The notes: generated by a model not told the origin, from the letters alone. Positions 43,667 to 53,319 are shown, numbered from the stretch's first letter. The stretch: 64,000 nt of DNA from Parahoeflea halophila (GCF_900220985.1 NZ_OCPC01000001.1:970836-1034835); one strand, 5' to 3'. Made by a program: numbers and translations.

Positions 43667-43687
43667 TATGTCAACATAGCTGACATA
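43667..43687. promoter_or_regulatory. Perfect palindrome between ilvE and the MarR gene
   Basis: TATGTCA-N7-TGACATA, 7-bp arms without mismatch. It lies about 20 bases before the MarR-type start and 170 bases from ilvE, in the only AT-rich part of the gap. MarR proteins bind such palindromes, so it is the likely operator. Confidence 0.7.
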
Positions 43688-43706
43688 TTCGAAAGGAATA
43701 GTCGCT

Positions 43707-44240
43707 ATGAGCCACAGGGGCGCAATCAATGAAGAATCCATTCAAGTTCTCGATCACCCGATGGGGCAGGCCGACGGCGTAGACTTCGAGATCATCGAGC
43801 TGCTGTTCTTCGCCTACCGTGACTTCATTTCGGATCCCGACGCGATTCTCGATACCTCCGGTTTCGGCCGCGCGCACCACCGGGTTGTCCATTTCGTCAA
43901 CCGCGAGCCCGGCCTCACCGTGGCAGCCTTGCTCGACACGCTCAAGATTACCAAGCAATCGCTCGCAAGGGTGCTCAAGCAACTTATCGACTCAGGCTAT
44001 ATTGTCCAGATCGCAGGCCCGGAAGATCGCAGGCAGCGCCGGCTGTTCCCCACGGTCAGGGGGCGCGACCTCGCATTGGCATTGGCAAGGCCACAGTCTT
44101 GCCGTATCGCCAATGCAATGGAAGGACTGAACGAAAGTGGGCGTGCAGCGGTCAAGACGTTCCTTTCGGGCATGATCAATTCTGCCAATCGCAGCGGGGC
44201 AGCAGACCAGAGCGATGCGAAAGAGGGACAAGACCGATGA
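43707..44240 (+). CDS. petP: MarR-family regulator, PetP-like
   Basis: 177 residues with a winged helix of the MarR type: RAHHRVVHFVNREPGLTVAA, LLDTLKITKQSLARVLKQLI (recognition helix) and PEDRRQRRLFPTVRGRDLAL (wing). The MarR gene overlaps the response regulator start by ATGA, which is the PetP-PetR arrangement described in Rhodobacter capsulatus. Here no petABC cytochrome genes follow, so the name is by similarity of arrangement only. A palindrome just upstream suggests autoregulation. Confidence 0.85.
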   Translation: MSHRGAINEESIQVLDHPMGQADGVDFEIIELLFFAYRDFISDPDAILDTSGFGRAHHRVVHFVNREPGLTVAALLDTLKITKQSLARVLKQLIDSGYIVQIAGPEDRRQRRLFPTVRGRDLALALARPQSCRIANAMEGLNESGRAAVKTFLSGMINSANRSGAADQSDAKEGQDR

Positions 44241-44944
44241 CCAATTCCTTGCCGGATGATGACGCGGCCCATCTTCTCGTCGTTGATGACGACACCCGCA
44301 TTCGTGATCTGCTATCGCGCTATCTATCCGAACAGGGATTCCGCGTCACCACCGCCGCCGAAGCCGGCGAGGCACGCCGCAAGCTTGAAGGCATGGACTT
44401 CGACCTTCTGATCGTGGACGTGATGATGCCCGGCGAAAGCGGCCTGTCGCTGACCCGCTCGCTGCGCGAGCTCAAGACCGTGCCGATCCTCATGCTCACC
44501 GCGCTGTCCGAGGGCGAGGCCCGCATAGATGGGCTGGAGGCCGGCGCTGACGATTATCTCGCCAAACCCTTCAATCCGCGTGAACTGGTTCTCAGGATCA
44601 ACAACATTCTCAAGCGCGGTGGCCAGCCCGCTACGCCGAAAATCGAGCAGGTGGTGTTCGGCCCCTACACCTTCGTCATTTCTCGCCGCGAACTGAAGAA
44701 ATCCGGCGAACCCGTCCGGTTGACGGACCGCGAGCGCGAGATCATGGTGGCCTTCGCCGAAAACGCCGGTGAGACTGTCCCCCGCCATGAACTCGTCGGC
44801 GCCGACATCGAGGTCGGCGAACGCACCATCGATGTCCAGATCAACCGTCTGCGCCGCAAGATCGAGGACGATCCGGCCAATCCGGTCTGGCTCCAGACCG
44901 TCCGCGGCATCGGCTACCGGCTGAGTGTCGAGGCCAAGGTCTAA
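44237..44944 (+). CDS. petR: OmpR-family response regulator, PetR-like
   Basis: 235 residues. Receiver domain: acidic pair in HLLVVDDDTRIRDLL near 13-18, phosphoacceptor Asp in LLIVDVMMPGESG near 59, Thr in ILMLTALSEGE and Lys in DDYLAKPFNP near 110. Winged-helix DNA-binding domain: RELKKSGEPVRLTDREREIM, ERTIDVQINRLRRKIEDDPA and the closing VRGIGYRLS. Starts inside the MarR stop (ATGA), so the two are co-translated. The likely kinase partner is 2.3 kb downstream, beyond a chemoreceptor gene. Confidence 0.92.
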   Translation: MTNSLPDDDAAHLLVVDDDTRIRDLLSRYLSEQGFRVTTAAEAGEARRKLEGMDFDLLIVDVMMPGESGLSLTRSLRELKTVPILMLTALSEGEARIDGLEAGADDYLAKPFNPRELVLRINNILKRGGQPATPKIEQVVFGPYTFVISRRELKKSGEPVRLTDREREIMVAFAENAGETVPRHELVGADIEVGERTIDVQINRLRRKIEDDPANPVWLQTVRGIGYRLSVEAKV

Positions 44945-45180
44945 TCAACCGAAATTCACGGCAAAATTGACCGCCGATTCGGACTGGCAGGCACCGCCCC
45001 CGGTCCTTGCGGCCCTGTTGGCTGGCTGATCGGATTGCAATTATCAAGGGCCCGGTGCTGTCGAGATCTCTCGCCTCAACCCAAGGCAACCGCGCCCGTT
45101 CTGCTGCCAAAAAGCAGAGGGTTGGGTATCATTTCCTTAATTATTTCAATCTAATTCTATGCAAAACCATGGGGAAAATC

Positions 45181-47034
45181 ATGTCAATATTTTCACGTTT
45201 CGGAGTGGTCAAAACTGTAACGGTGGTCACAACCGCCATTTTGGTGATCGCACTTACAATCGTCGAGATCGCAGTTCTGTCCAACATCAATTCGCGCATC
45301 CAGACGCAGGCGATCGACAGCCAGAACACCAGCCTGCGGACAGCTGCCACGATCGTAGCGCGCGACCTGCCCGGCACTGCGGTAAGCTGGTCCGACGACG
45401 GCAACGTCAAGCGGATCGTGATGGACAGCATCCCGAATGAGTTTGAAAGTCACGAGATGATCGACACGATCGGCCGCATGACCGGCCAGACCGCTACGAT
45501 CTTCGCATGGGACGCCGAGACCAAGGACTTCTGGCGCAAGACCACCAACATCATCAAGCCGGACGGCAACCGTGCAGTGGGGACGCAGCTGGGCCAGAAG
45601 GGCGCCGTCTATCCTGTCCTGACCCAGGGCAAGACTTTCCGTGGTGAAGCGGTGATTCTGGGCACACCCTATTACACCATTTACGAGCCGATCTATTCGC
45701 CCGCCGGTGACACCATCGGCATTCTTTACGCCGGCGTCCGCTCGGCCGAAATAGATGCGATCGCCAGCGAACTTACCTGGACCATCGGCATCATCGCCGT
45801 TCTCGTTTTGCTGGCCGGCACGGCACTCGCCGCATGGGTCAACCGGCAGGTTCTGGGCCGGATTCCGCGCCTCACCAACGTTGCCAACGCCATCGCGGAA
45901 GGTAATCTCGAGATCGAGGTTCCCGGTCACGAACAGCGCAACGAGATTGGCTCCCTGGCCCGTTCCTTGACGGTCCTGCGCGACGGCGCGATCGAGAAAC
46001 TGGCGCTGGAATCAGACTCGATGCGCAGCCGCGAACAGACCGAAGCCGAGCGCCGTGCCCGCGAAGCCGAGAAGGCGGCCCGCGATCAGCAGACGGAAGC
46101 CGCCGTTGCCGAACTGGGTACCGGCCTGAGCGAACTCAGCAATGGCAATCTCCAGGTCCGGCTTCAGAATCCGTTCTCTGGCGAGTTCGAAAAGCTGCGC
46201 ACCGATTTCAACCATGCTGCTGAACGCCTGAGCCACACCATGGCCGAGCTTCGTGGCGAAACCCACGAGATCAACGCCGGCGCATCCGAAATGCAGTCCG
46301 CAACCGACGACCTGTCTCGCCGCACCGAGCAGCAGGCCGCATCGCTTGAGGAAACCTCTGCTGCGCTCGATGAAATCACCGCAACGGTTCGCAGCGCCGC
46401 CACCCGCGCCGAGGAAGCCCGCGACATGGCCGAGAAGGCACAGAGCAGCACGGTCAATTCGCGTGGTGTCGTGTCCAACGCCGTCGACGCCATGTCGCGG
46501 ATTGAAGCGGCATCGGGTGAAATCTCCAACATCATCACCGTGATCGACGAGATCGCCTTCCAGACCAACCTCCTCGCCCTCAACGCAGGTGTCGAGGCCG
46601 CCCGCGCCGGCGAAGCAGGCAAGGGCTTTGCGGTTGTCGCCCAGGAGGTCCGGGAACTTGCCCAGCGTTCCGCAAGTGCCGCCAAGGACATCAAGGGCCT
46701 GATCACCAAGTCCGGTGAGGAGGTCGCAAGCGGCGTCCATCTGGTCAATGAAACCGGTGAAGCCTTGGGCACGATTTCCGAGCAGGTTGCCGCGATCAAC
46801 GAGCACATCGCCTCCATCGCCACCGCGGCGCGTGAACAGACCACCGGCCTCGGCGAGATCAACAGCGCCGTCAACCAGATGGACCAGGTCACGCAGCAGA
46901 ACGCGGCCATGGTCGAGGAAGCCACTGCCGTCATGCACAAGCTCGCCGGCAGCGCCCAGAAGCTGGCCGGTATGGTCGACCAGTTCGACATCGGCTCCGG
47001 CGCACCGGCCCAGGGCCGCGCCCGGGCCGCCTGA
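45181..47034 (+). CDS. Methyl-accepting chemotaxis protein with periplasmic Cache-like domain
   Basis: 617 residues. Two membrane helices (about 10-30 and 200-220) flank a periplasmic domain with the single-Cache pattern seen in Cache_3-Cache_2 receptors ([39 protein letters not shown]). HAMP, a coiled coil and the signalling hairpin ([35 protein letters not shown]) follow, ending GRARAA without a CheR tether. ATG 45181 is preferred, with GGGG six bases upstream; 45169 is an alternative. It lies between the response regulator and the kinase but has its own terminator. Confidence 0.92.
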   Translation: MSIFSRFGVVKTVTVVTTAILVIALTIVEIAVLSNINSRIQTQAIDSQNTSLRTAATIVARDLPGTAVSWSDDGNVKRIVMDSIPNEFESHEMIDTIGRMTGQTATIFAWDAETKDFWRKTTNIIKPDGNRAVGTQLGQKGAVYPVLTQGKTFRGEAVILGTPYYTIYEPIYSPAGDTIGILYAGVRSAEIDAIASELTWTIGIIAVLVLLAGTALAAWVNRQVLGRIPRLTNVANAIAEGNLEIEVPGHEQRNEIGSLARSLTVLRDGAIEKLALESDSMRSREQTEAERRAREAEKAARDQQTEAAVAELGTGLSELSNGNLQVRLQNPFSGEFEKLRTDFNHAAERLSHTMAELRGETHEINAGASEMQSATDDLSRRTEQQAASLEETSAALDEITATVRSAATRAEEARDMAEKAQSSTVNSRGVVSNAVDAMSRIEAASGEISNIITVIDEIAFQTNLLALNAGVEAARAGEAGKGFAVVAQEVRELAQRSASAAKDIKGLITKSGEEVASGVHLVNETGEALGTISEQVAAINEHIASIATAAREQTTGLGEINSAVNQMDQVTQQNAAMVEEATAVMHKLAGSAQKLAGMVDQFDIGSGAPAQGRARAA

Positions 47035-47078
47035 GCCATTACCGCCGCCCTGCAGCCATTGCTGCATCGTGAAGCAGG

Positions 47079-47107
47079 AGCCCCGCAACCCAGGTTGCGG
47101 GGCTTTT
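47079..47107 (+). terminator. Intrinsic terminator after the third chemoreceptor
   Basis: Stem AGCCCCGCAACC/GGTTGCGGGGCT followed by TTTT. Separates the chemoreceptor transcript from the histidine kinase gene. Confidence 0.85.
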
Positions 47108-47266
47108 CGCTTGCCTCTGGCCCTCCCCTCTTCCCTGCTCCTTCAAAGGACGCGGACCGGGCCATCAATTTCGCTCTCCGCTGTAGCTCTTTGCCCGTCC
47201 ACCTGGCTATAAAGGCTGTGGCGCGAATTGAACGCGGCGCCAGAGGAGGCGAACCGGGCAACTGAC

Positions 47267-48649
47267 ATGACCAGCATGGATTCCATCCGCCGCGAATATG
47301 AGCGTTACCCTCCCAACGGGTTTCGGCGCTTTACGCGCTGGTTCACCAAGCGCATACCGACGCGGCTCTATGCCCGCGCGCTGCTGATCATCATCATTCC
47401 GATGGTGCTGCTGCAGTCGGTGATCGCCTTCGTCTTCATGGAACGCCACTGGCAGACCGTCACCCAGCGGCTTTCGATGGCCGTGACCCGTGACATCGCC
47501 GCCATCATCGATGTGCTCGAGACCTTCCCGCAGGACGCGGCCTATGACGACATCATCCGCATCGCCCGCGAACGGCTCGAACTCAACATCGCCATCGAAC
47601 CGCCTGGAGACCTGCCCGCCCCGAGGCCGAAACCGTTCTTTTCGATCCTTGACCAGATCCTGTCCGAAGAGATCACCCGCCAGATCCGCCTTCCGTTCTG
47701 GATCGACACGGTCGGGAACTCCAACATTGTCGAGATCCGGATCAAGCTCGAGGACAAGATCCTCCGCGTCTTTGCCAAGCGCAGCCAGGCCTACGCATCC
47801 AACACCCACATATTCCTGCTGTGGATGGTCGGCACCTCGCTGGTGCTCCTGGTGATCGCCATCCTGTTCCTGCGCGGCCAGATCCGGCCGATCCTGAAGC
47901 TCACCCAGGCGGCCGAGAGCTTCGGCAAGGGGCAGCGCATGCCCGATGATTTCCGCCCCCGCGGCGCCGACGAGGTCCGCCGTGCCGGCATTGCCTTCAT
48001 CAAGATGCGCGAGCGCATCGAACGCCAGCTTGAGCAGCGCACGGCGATGCTTTCGGGTGTCAGTCACGATTTGCGCACCATCCTCACGCGCTTCCGGCTG
48101 CAACTTGCCCTTGTCGGCGATGGCCCGGAAATGGACGATCTGAACAAGGACATCGACGACATGCAGTCGATGCTCGACAGCTACCTCTCCTTTGCCCGTG
48201 GCGAGGCCGAGGAGGATGTCGGTGCGGTCAGCCTCACCAGCGTCGTCGAAAAGATCGCGGCCGACGGCCGGCTTCGCGGCGCGACAGTAACGGTGTCGGT
48301 GGAAGGCGATGACGAGATCAATGTCCGGCCCAACGCCTTCACCCGGCTGCTCACAAATCTGGTGGCCAACGCCTGCCGCCACGCCGATGAGGTTGCCATC
48401 GCTGCCAGCAACCGCGGCAGGTGGCTTACTATCGCGATTGACGATGACGGCCCGGGCATTCCCGCCGACGCACGCGAGGACGTGTTCCGCCCATTCTATC
48501 GCCTTGATGCGGCGCGCAACCAGGATGAGACCGGGACCGGACTGGGACTGGCCATCGTCCGCGACATCGCCCGCAGCCACGGTGGTGACGTGACGCTGTC
48601 CGACAGCGCCATGGGCGGCCTGCGCGCCGTCGTAAGGCTGCCCGCCTAG
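47267..48649 (+). CDS. EnvZ-like sensor histidine kinase
   Basis: 460 residues. Helices at about 28-48 and 178-198 flank a periplasmic region; HAMP follows (QIRPILKLTQAAESFGKGQR). The H-box is SGVSHDLRTILTRFRLQLAL with phospho-His near 263 and Ile in place of the usual Pro (RTILTR). N-box LTNLVANACRHA, G1 IDDDGPGIP and G2 GTGLGLAIV are intact. Probably phosphorylates the response regulator at 44237, from which the chemoreceptor gene separates it. The start is uncertain: the strongest ribosome site (GAGGAGG at 47243) is far from ATG 47267; TTG 47228 or ATG 47276 are possible. Confidence 0.88.
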   Translation: MTSMDSIRREYERYPPNGFRRFTRWFTKRIPTRLYARALLIIIIPMVLLQSVIAFVFMERHWQTVTQRLSMAVTRDIAAIIDVLETFPQDAAYDDIIRIARERLELNIAIEPPGDLPAPRPKPFFSILDQILSEEITRQIRLPFWIDTVGNSNIVEIRIKLEDKILRVFAKRSQAYASNTHIFLLWMVGTSLVLLVIAILFLRGQIRPILKLTQAAESFGKGQRMPDDFRPRGADEVRRAGIAFIKMRERIERQLEQRTAMLSGVSHDLRTILTRFRLQLALVGDGPEMDDLNKDIDDMQSMLDSYLSFARGEAEEDVGAVSLTSVVEKIAADGRLRGATVTVSVEGDDEINVRPNAFTRLLTNLVANACRHADEVAIAASNRGRWLTIAIDDDGPGIPADAREDVFRPFYRLDAARNQDETGTGLGLAIVRDIARSHGGDVTLSDSAMGGLRAVVRLPA

Positions 48650-48684
48650 ACGGGGGGGGATGGCGCTCCGGAGCTCGCCTCCGG

Positions 48685-49026
48685 CTACATCAGCCGCGAA
48701 CCGTTGGGCACGGCCTTGTCGACCGCAGCCAGCACCACCGCACCGTCATCGTCCATGAAGCCGAGGGTGAGGACTTCCGACATGAACGGACCGATCTGCC
48801 GGGGCGGAAAATTCACCACGGCCAGGACCTGGCGTCCGACTAGCGCCTCGGTGGTGTAATGGTCGGTGATCTGCGCGGAAGATTTCTTCTCGCCGATCCC
48901 GGGACCGAAATCGATACGCAGCTTGTAGGCCGGCTTGCGCGCTTCGGGAAAGGTTTCCGCAGCAGTGATGGTACCTGTGCGGATGTCGACCTTCTCGAAT
49001 TCATCCCAGCTGATGGTCTGGCTCAT
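48685..49026 (-). CDS. csaA: CsaA-type tRNA-binding-domain protein
   Basis: 113 residues, a single EMAP/OB-fold tRNA-binding domain of the CsaA type: [20 protein letters not shown], then [20 protein letters not shown] and [20 protein letters not shown] with LGF. CsaA forms dimers, binds tRNA and is described as an export-related chaperone in Bacillus. It lies at the end of a minus-strand run of genes (proC and the YbjN gene upstream). Confidence 0.92.
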   Translation of the reverse strand: MSQTISWDEFEKVDIRTGTITAAETFPEARKPAYKLRIDFGPGIGEKKSSAQITDHYTTEALVGRQVLAVVNFPPRQIGPFMSEVLTLGFMDDDGAVVLAAVDKAVPNGSRLM

Positions 49027-49049
49027 GGGTCTGATCTCTCAACGAACAT

Positions 49050-49862
49050 TCAGCCGGCCAGTTCGCGGGAACGGTCCGCTGCGGCACGCAAGGCACAGTC
49101 AAACAGCGGCTGCAGTGCGTCCTCGGCCATCAGCACCGACAGCGCCGCAGCCGTGGTGCCATTGGGCGAGGTCACGTTCTGTCGCAAAGTGGCAGCGGCG
49201 TCCGGGGACCGGTGCATCAATTCACCAGCCCCCGTGACGGTCGCGCGTGCGAGGCGCATGGCGAGGTCCGCCGGCAGGCCGCATTTGCGACCCGCCTCAG
49301 CCATGCACTCGACGAGATAAAAGACATAGGCAGGACCGCTGCCCGAGACTGCGGTAATGGCGTCGATCAGCGCTTCATCCTCGACCCATTCGACGGGTCC
49401 ACAAACAGACAGCAGCTTCTCGATTTCATCCTTGGCTTCGGCACTGACCTCAGCATTGGCAACCGCGCCGGTGATTCCGCGACCGACCATGGCCGGCGTG
49501 TTCGGGATCGACCGGACCACCGCCCCACCCAGGCGCTGTTCGAAGTAGGCCAGTGTCTTGCCGGCAGCGACCGAGAGGCTGACGGTTCTTGGCCCGACAA
49601 GTTTTTTCACACCTTCAATAACGGTATCCATGATCTGCGGCTTGACCGCCAGCATCAGAATACCCGCCGTCACGCCCTCGGGCGCCGCGCTTTCGCACCG
49701 CACGCCTGCGGCGGCCAGCCGTGCCGCCATGGCATCGGAGGGCTTGGGATCGATAACCAGAATGGCTGCCGGATCAGTTCCGGCATCGAGCCACCCGTTA
49801 AGCATGGCGCCGCCCATGTTGCCGGCGCCGACCAGAACCAGAGGATTGTCGGGAGATACCAT
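49050..49862 (-). CDS. proC: Pyrroline-5-carboxylate reductase
   Basis: 270 residues; last step of proline synthesis, reducing pyrroline-5-carboxylate with NADPH. NAD(P)-binding motif LVLVGAGNMGGAMLNGWL near 8-25; the family signature SGSGPAYVFYLVECMAEAGR near 165-185 followed by GLPADLAMRLARATVTGAGE. ATG 49862 has GAGG upstream and lies next to the YbjN stop; an in-frame GTG at 49877 is also possible. Translationally close to the YbjN gene, so probably one transcript. Confidence 0.94.
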   Translation of the reverse strand: MVSPDNPLVLVGAGNMGGAMLNGWLDAGTDPAAILVIDPKPSDAMAARLAAAGVRCESAAPEGVTAGILMLAVKPQIMDTVIEGVKKLVGPRTVSLSVAAGKTLAYFEQRLGGAVVRSIPNTPAMVGRGITGAVANAEVSAEAKDEIEKLLSVCGPVEWVEDEALIDAITAVSGSGPAYVFYLVECMAEAGRKCGLPADLAMRLARATVTGAGELMHRSPDAAATLRQNVTSPNGTTAAALSVLMAEDALQPLFDCALRAAADRSRELAG

Positions 49863-49863
49863 C

Positions 49864-50364
49864 TCAGGCCTCGCCACGGGTCTCGAACATTACTGCGGCA
49901 ATGGCCGACTTGGCTTCCATCCCCGACCAGACGACAAACTGGAATGCCTGGAAATAGGCTTCGCAGGAATCGAGCGCATTCGACAACAGCACCTCGACCT
50001 GGCGGTTGGTAGGCTCCGCCCCGCCTGCCAGCAACAGCGACTGCCGGAAGATGATCACGTGTTCCTGTTGCCACAGGTCGAAATGCCCCATCAGCACCTG
50101 GCCGTTGACGTGCGACAACAGCTTCATCACCTCGGTGACGCGGAAATCGGGAACCTTGATGTCGAAGGCGCTGGCAATGTGCAGCGCCTCGCAGTCCTCC
50201 ATCCAGGAAAACGAGACGTGGTAATCCGTCCAGTGCCCTTCGACCGTCATCGCGATTTCGTGCTCGCCGGACCGCTCGAATGTCCAGTCGTTGGACGCCG
50301 CTACGAACTCGATCATGTCCACCGGATTGGAGTGCCGTTCGAATTCGATATTACTGAGATTCAT
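49864..50364 (-). CDS. YbjN-domain protein
   Basis: 166 residues of the YbjN family: the opening MNLSNIEFERHSNPVDMIEF, the central DWTFERSGEHEIAMTVEGHW and SFSWMEDCEALHIASAFDIK, and the late QQEHVIIFRQSLLLAGG. Family members resemble type III secretion chaperones in fold and affect stress tolerance and motility in E. coli; no defined reaction. It begins the small operon with proC, one base before its start. Confidence 0.88.
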   Translation of the reverse strand: MNLSNIEFERHSNPVDMIEFVAASNDWTFERSGEHEIAMTVEGHWTDYHVSFSWMEDCEALHIASAFDIKVPDFRVTEVMKLLSHVNGQVLMGHFDLWQQEHVIIFRQSLLLAGGAEPTNRQVEVLLSNALDSCEAYFQAFQFVVWSGMEAKSAIAAVMFETRGEA

Positions 50365-50741
50365 GCCCCACCTAGTCTTATTTCAAGCGCCTGGGATCAC
50401 ACGTCAAACGGCTCCAGACGACACCTCATCCATGCATGATTCATCCGCGTCCCGGGGCGTCCGCACTCGCGACTCCTGCCGGGGCTTTTTGCTGCCCGTT
50501 CCGAATCATCATTTAGAATCAGTGTATAAATGCAGAGTCAGAGCGCCAGTCCCCCGGCTGCATTTTGTCCGGCGCATCCTGTGGACCAAGCTGCCAAACA
50601 GATTCCGCCGTGACTCATAACTGACTCAGGCAAAAGGCTTTTTGCGCCTCGCCACCCGGTGGATAACCTGTGTAAAAAAAAGTGGGTAAAAACCGCCCGT
50701 CAGGCGTTCGCGTGCCGGAGCCTTCCGGCAGCGCGCTGATT
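50365..50741. other. Intergenic region with TGACTCA direct repeat
   Basis: About 375 bases between the YbjN gene and the UbiK-like gene. TGACTCA occurs at 50611-50617 and 50622-50628, one helical turn apart. A short imperfect hairpin, GCAAAA-AGCC-TTTTGC on the minus strand, lies next to it near 50632-50648. A GTGGATAA sequence at 50658-50666 looks like a DnaA box with one mismatch. No gene is supported. Confidence 0.5.
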
Positions 50742-51020
50742 TCAGGCGTCGGCCGCGTCCGAGACCGATTTTTGGGAGGACTTTTGCTCCAGCTCATCCA
50801 GCCGCTTGGCGAGCGCATCGTTTTCTTCGCGCGCCTTGATCGCCATGTCACGAACCGCTTCATACTCTTCCCGCTTGACCAGGTCCATCGAATTGAGAAG
50901 CCGCTCGAGCTGACTGCGCATTACAGTTTCCATTTCGCGCCGGACACCCTGAGCAGCGCCCGCGGCATCCGTCATCACCTTGGCAAGCTCGTCAAGAAGT
51001 CTGTTCGATCCGCTGTTCAT
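50742..51020 (-). CDS. UbiK-like (BMFP/YqiC) accessory protein
   Basis: 92 residues, nearly all helical: an N-terminal amphipathic segment (MNSGSNRLLDELAKVMTDAA) followed by a coiled coil (EMETVMRSQLERLLNSMDLV, REEYEAVRDMAIKAREENDA, LAKRLDELEQ). This is the membrane-fusogenic BMFP/DUF526 family to which UbiK belongs, an accessory factor for aerobic ubiquinone synthesis. ATG 51020 is used; 51029 lies three codons earlier. Divergent from lgt. Confidence 0.87.
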   Translation of the reverse strand: MNSGSNRLLDELAKVMTDAAGAAQGVRREMETVMRSQLERLLNSMDLVKREEYEAVRDMAIKAREENDALAKRLDELEQKSSQKSVSDAADA

Positions 51021-51258
51021 CGTTCTCATCCCTGTTTTGGGTCAATCCGGCTCTACCGGAAGGTATTCGACACTTTCGAGGTAAGCATTCCAGGCGCGAG
51101 TTGCAAGCCAAAGCACACAGCACAAGGCTTGCGCAAAGCCCACATGCCATGCAACAGCAGCGAGTATGGCCGCCTGATCGCTGGAAAAGCTGGTCTCAGG
51201 CCATAATTGTAGGTGATCCGGAGAATGCAAAGAGCCGGCATGCAGGAAGGAAATCGCG

Positions 51259-52092
51259 TTGGAGCAGACTGCCACACTGTTGTCGCTCATGACCTTCCCG
51301 GACATTGATCCGGTAATCCTTGCCATCGGTCCGGTCGAGGTCCGCTGGTATGGTCTGGCCTATGTCCTCGGCATCATTCTTGGCTGGCGCTATGCCCGGC
51401 GGCTGGTCGAAAACCGCAAGCTCTGGCCTGCTTCCGGTCCGCGCATGTCAGCCCCCGACATGGATGACTTCCTCTTGTGGGCCACTGTCGGCATCGTCGC
51501 CGGCGGACGCATCGGCTACATCCTGTTTTATGATTTCGCCGCCGTTGCGGCTGATCCGCTGCGCGCGCTGGAAATCTGGAACGGCGGCATGTCGTTTCAC
51601 GGCGGGTTGCTGGGAACGCTGGTCGCCATGATTCTGTTTGCCCGCAGCCGCAACATTCCGGTCTTCAACCTGTTTGACGTTGTCTGCGCGGTCGTGCCGG
51701 TCGGCCTGTTTTTCGGGCGGTTGGCCAATTTCATCAATGCCGAACTCTGGGGCAAGCTTACCGATGTGCCATGGGCTTTCGTGTTCCCCACCGGCGGCCC
51801 GTTCCCGCGGCATCCGACCCAGCTCTACGAAGCCGCGCTCGAAGGCCTGCTGTTGCTGGCGGTTCTGGCCTGGCTGATCTATCGCCGGCAGGCTTTCCAG
51901 TACCGCGGCCTGATCTCCGGCTGCTTTGTTGCGGGCTATGCCCTGTCGCGCATTTTCGTTGAATTCTTCAGGGAACCCGATGCCCATATCGGCTATCTCG
52001 CCGGCGGCTGGCTGACCATGGGAATGGTCCTGTCGCTGCCGATGCTGGCCGTTGGCTTGTGGGTCATGTCAACCGCCCGGCGGCGCGATTGA
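51259..52092 (+). CDS. lgt: Prolipoprotein diacylglyceryl transferase
   Basis: 277 residues with seven membrane helices. Transfers diacylglycerol from phosphatidylglycerol to the lipobox Cys of prelipoproteins. The catalytic signature GRLANFINAELWG is near 152-164, preceded by HGGLLGTLVAM near 113 and followed by RHPTQLYEA near 190. The start is probably TTG 51259 with GGAAGG upstream, since the extra MEQTATLLSL segment resembles other rhizobial Lgt N-termini; ATG 51289 is the alternative. It is followed within 24 bases by the MidA-like gene. Confidence 0.95.
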   Translation: MEQTATLLSLMTFPDIDPVILAIGPVEVRWYGLAYVLGIILGWRYARRLVENRKLWPASGPRMSAPDMDDFLLWATVGIVAGGRIGYILFYDFAAVAADPLRALEIWNGGMSFHGGLLGTLVAMILFARSRNIPVFNLFDVVCAVVPVGLFFGRLANFINAELWGKLTDVPWAFVFPTGGPFPRHPTQLYEAALEGLLLLAVLAWLIYRRQAFQYRGLISGCFVAGYALSRIFVEFFREPDAHIGYLAGGWLTMGMVLSLPMLAVGLWVMSTARRRD

Positions 52093-52115
52093 AAAAGTCC
52101 GGAAAGGTTGCCGCG

Positions 52116-53216
52116 ATGACGCCGCTCACTGAAAAGATCGTCAATCTGATCCAGCAGTCCGGACCTTTGCGGGTATCCGATTACTTTGCACTTTGCCTGT
52201 CCGATCCGGATCACGGCTACTACCAGACCCGGGAGCCTTTCGGCCAGGCCGGCGATTTCGTCACCGCCCCTGAGATCTCGCAGCTGTTCGGTGAAATGAT
52301 TGGCGTGTTCCTGGTCCAGACCTGGCATGCCCAGGGTTCGCCGGCTGACACCCGGATCGTCGAAATCGGCCCCGGCCGGGGCACCCTGATGTCGGATGCG
52401 CTTCGGGTGATCGCGCGGCTTGCGCCAGATCTTTATTCCGACGCCACCATTCACATGGTTGAAACCAGCGAACAGCTGCGCGGCGTGCAGCGCCAGACCC
52501 TGGTTCGGATCAAACAGCGGATCAGCTGGCATGCCGCCTTTGAAGAGATCCCGGCCGGCTTCACCCTGGTGGTTGCCAACGAACTGTTCGACGCTCTCCC
52601 GATCCAGCAATTCGTCAAGACGCCCCAGGGGTTTCGCGAGCGCATGGTCGGCCTCGACGAGACCGGCGCCCTTATCTTCGGCCTCGGGCCGGGAACGCTC
52701 GACACCTCCGTGCTGCCCATCGAGGAGGCCCGGGTTCCCGATGGCGAGATCTTCGAGACCTCGCCCGCAAGGACTGCGGTCATGCAGACGGTGGCGGAGA
52801 AGATCGTCCGCGATGGCGGCACCGCGCTGGCCATCGATTACGGCCACCTGGTGACCGGTTTCGGCGACACGTTGCAGGCTGTCTACCAGCACGAATTTGA
52901 TCCGCCCCTGCTGCGCCCCGGCGAAGCTGATCTGACAAGCCATGTCGATTTTCAGGTGCTCGCTGAAACCGCCAGAGCGGCCGGCGCGCACGTCCACCGT
53001 CCGCTCACCCAGGGCGATTTTCTGGTCGGTCTTGGCATTCTCGAACGCGCCGGAGCGCTCGGAAACGGCCGGGACAGCTTGACTCAGGCGACCATAAGCG
53101 ATGCCGTCAATCGCCTCGCGGGCGAAGGCCAGGGACGCATGGGCGCGCTGTTCAAGGTGCTCGCCGTCAGCGGCAAGCCGGTCAAGCTCGCTCCCTTCGA
53201 CAATCTGTCTGCCTGA
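52116..53216 (+). CDS. MidA/NDUFAF7-like SAM-dependent methyltransferase
   Basis: 366 residues of the DUF185/MidA family. An N-terminal helical cap begins MTPLTEKIVNLIQQSGPLRV, with the typical DPDHGYYQTREPFGQAGDFV near 31-50. The methyltransferase core follows with the SAM loop VEIGPGRGTLM near 86-96. Human NDUFAF7 dimethylates an arginine of the NDUFS2 subunit of complex I, and bacterial homologues probably act likewise. It starts 23 bases after lgt and precedes pgeF; the three plus the M24-like gene look like one transcript. Confidence 0.9.
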   Translation: MTPLTEKIVNLIQQSGPLRVSDYFALCLSDPDHGYYQTREPFGQAGDFVTAPEISQLFGEMIGVFLVQTWHAQGSPADTRIVEIGPGRGTLMSDALRVIARLAPDLYSDATIHMVETSEQLRGVQRQTLVRIKQRISWHAAFEEIPAGFTLVVANELFDALPIQQFVKTPQGFRERMVGLDETGALIFGLGPGTLDTSVLPIEEARVPDGEIFETSPARTAVMQTVAEKIVRDGGTALAIDYGHLVTGFGDTLQAVYQHEFDPPLLRPGEADLTSHVDFQVLAETARAAGAHVHRPLTQGDFLVGLGILERAGALGNGRDSLTQATISDAVNRLAGEGQGRMGALFKVLAVSGKPVKLAPFDNLSA

Positions 53217-53319
53217 GTTGACGAATTGACAGACCGTCCCCAGATGGCCACCATCTGCACGCAGTCTGGACTGTTTTGCGGATTCGGCTCGCCCTCTGGG
53301 CCCACGGGAGGACCAAATC

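Noticed and set aside
47207-48580. 457-codon minus-strand frame
   Set aside because: Antisense to the histidine kinase and without domain features.
50658-50666. DnaA-box-like GGTGGATAA
   Set aside because: One mismatch, only one copy, and no origin-associated gene or AT-rich unwinding region beside it.
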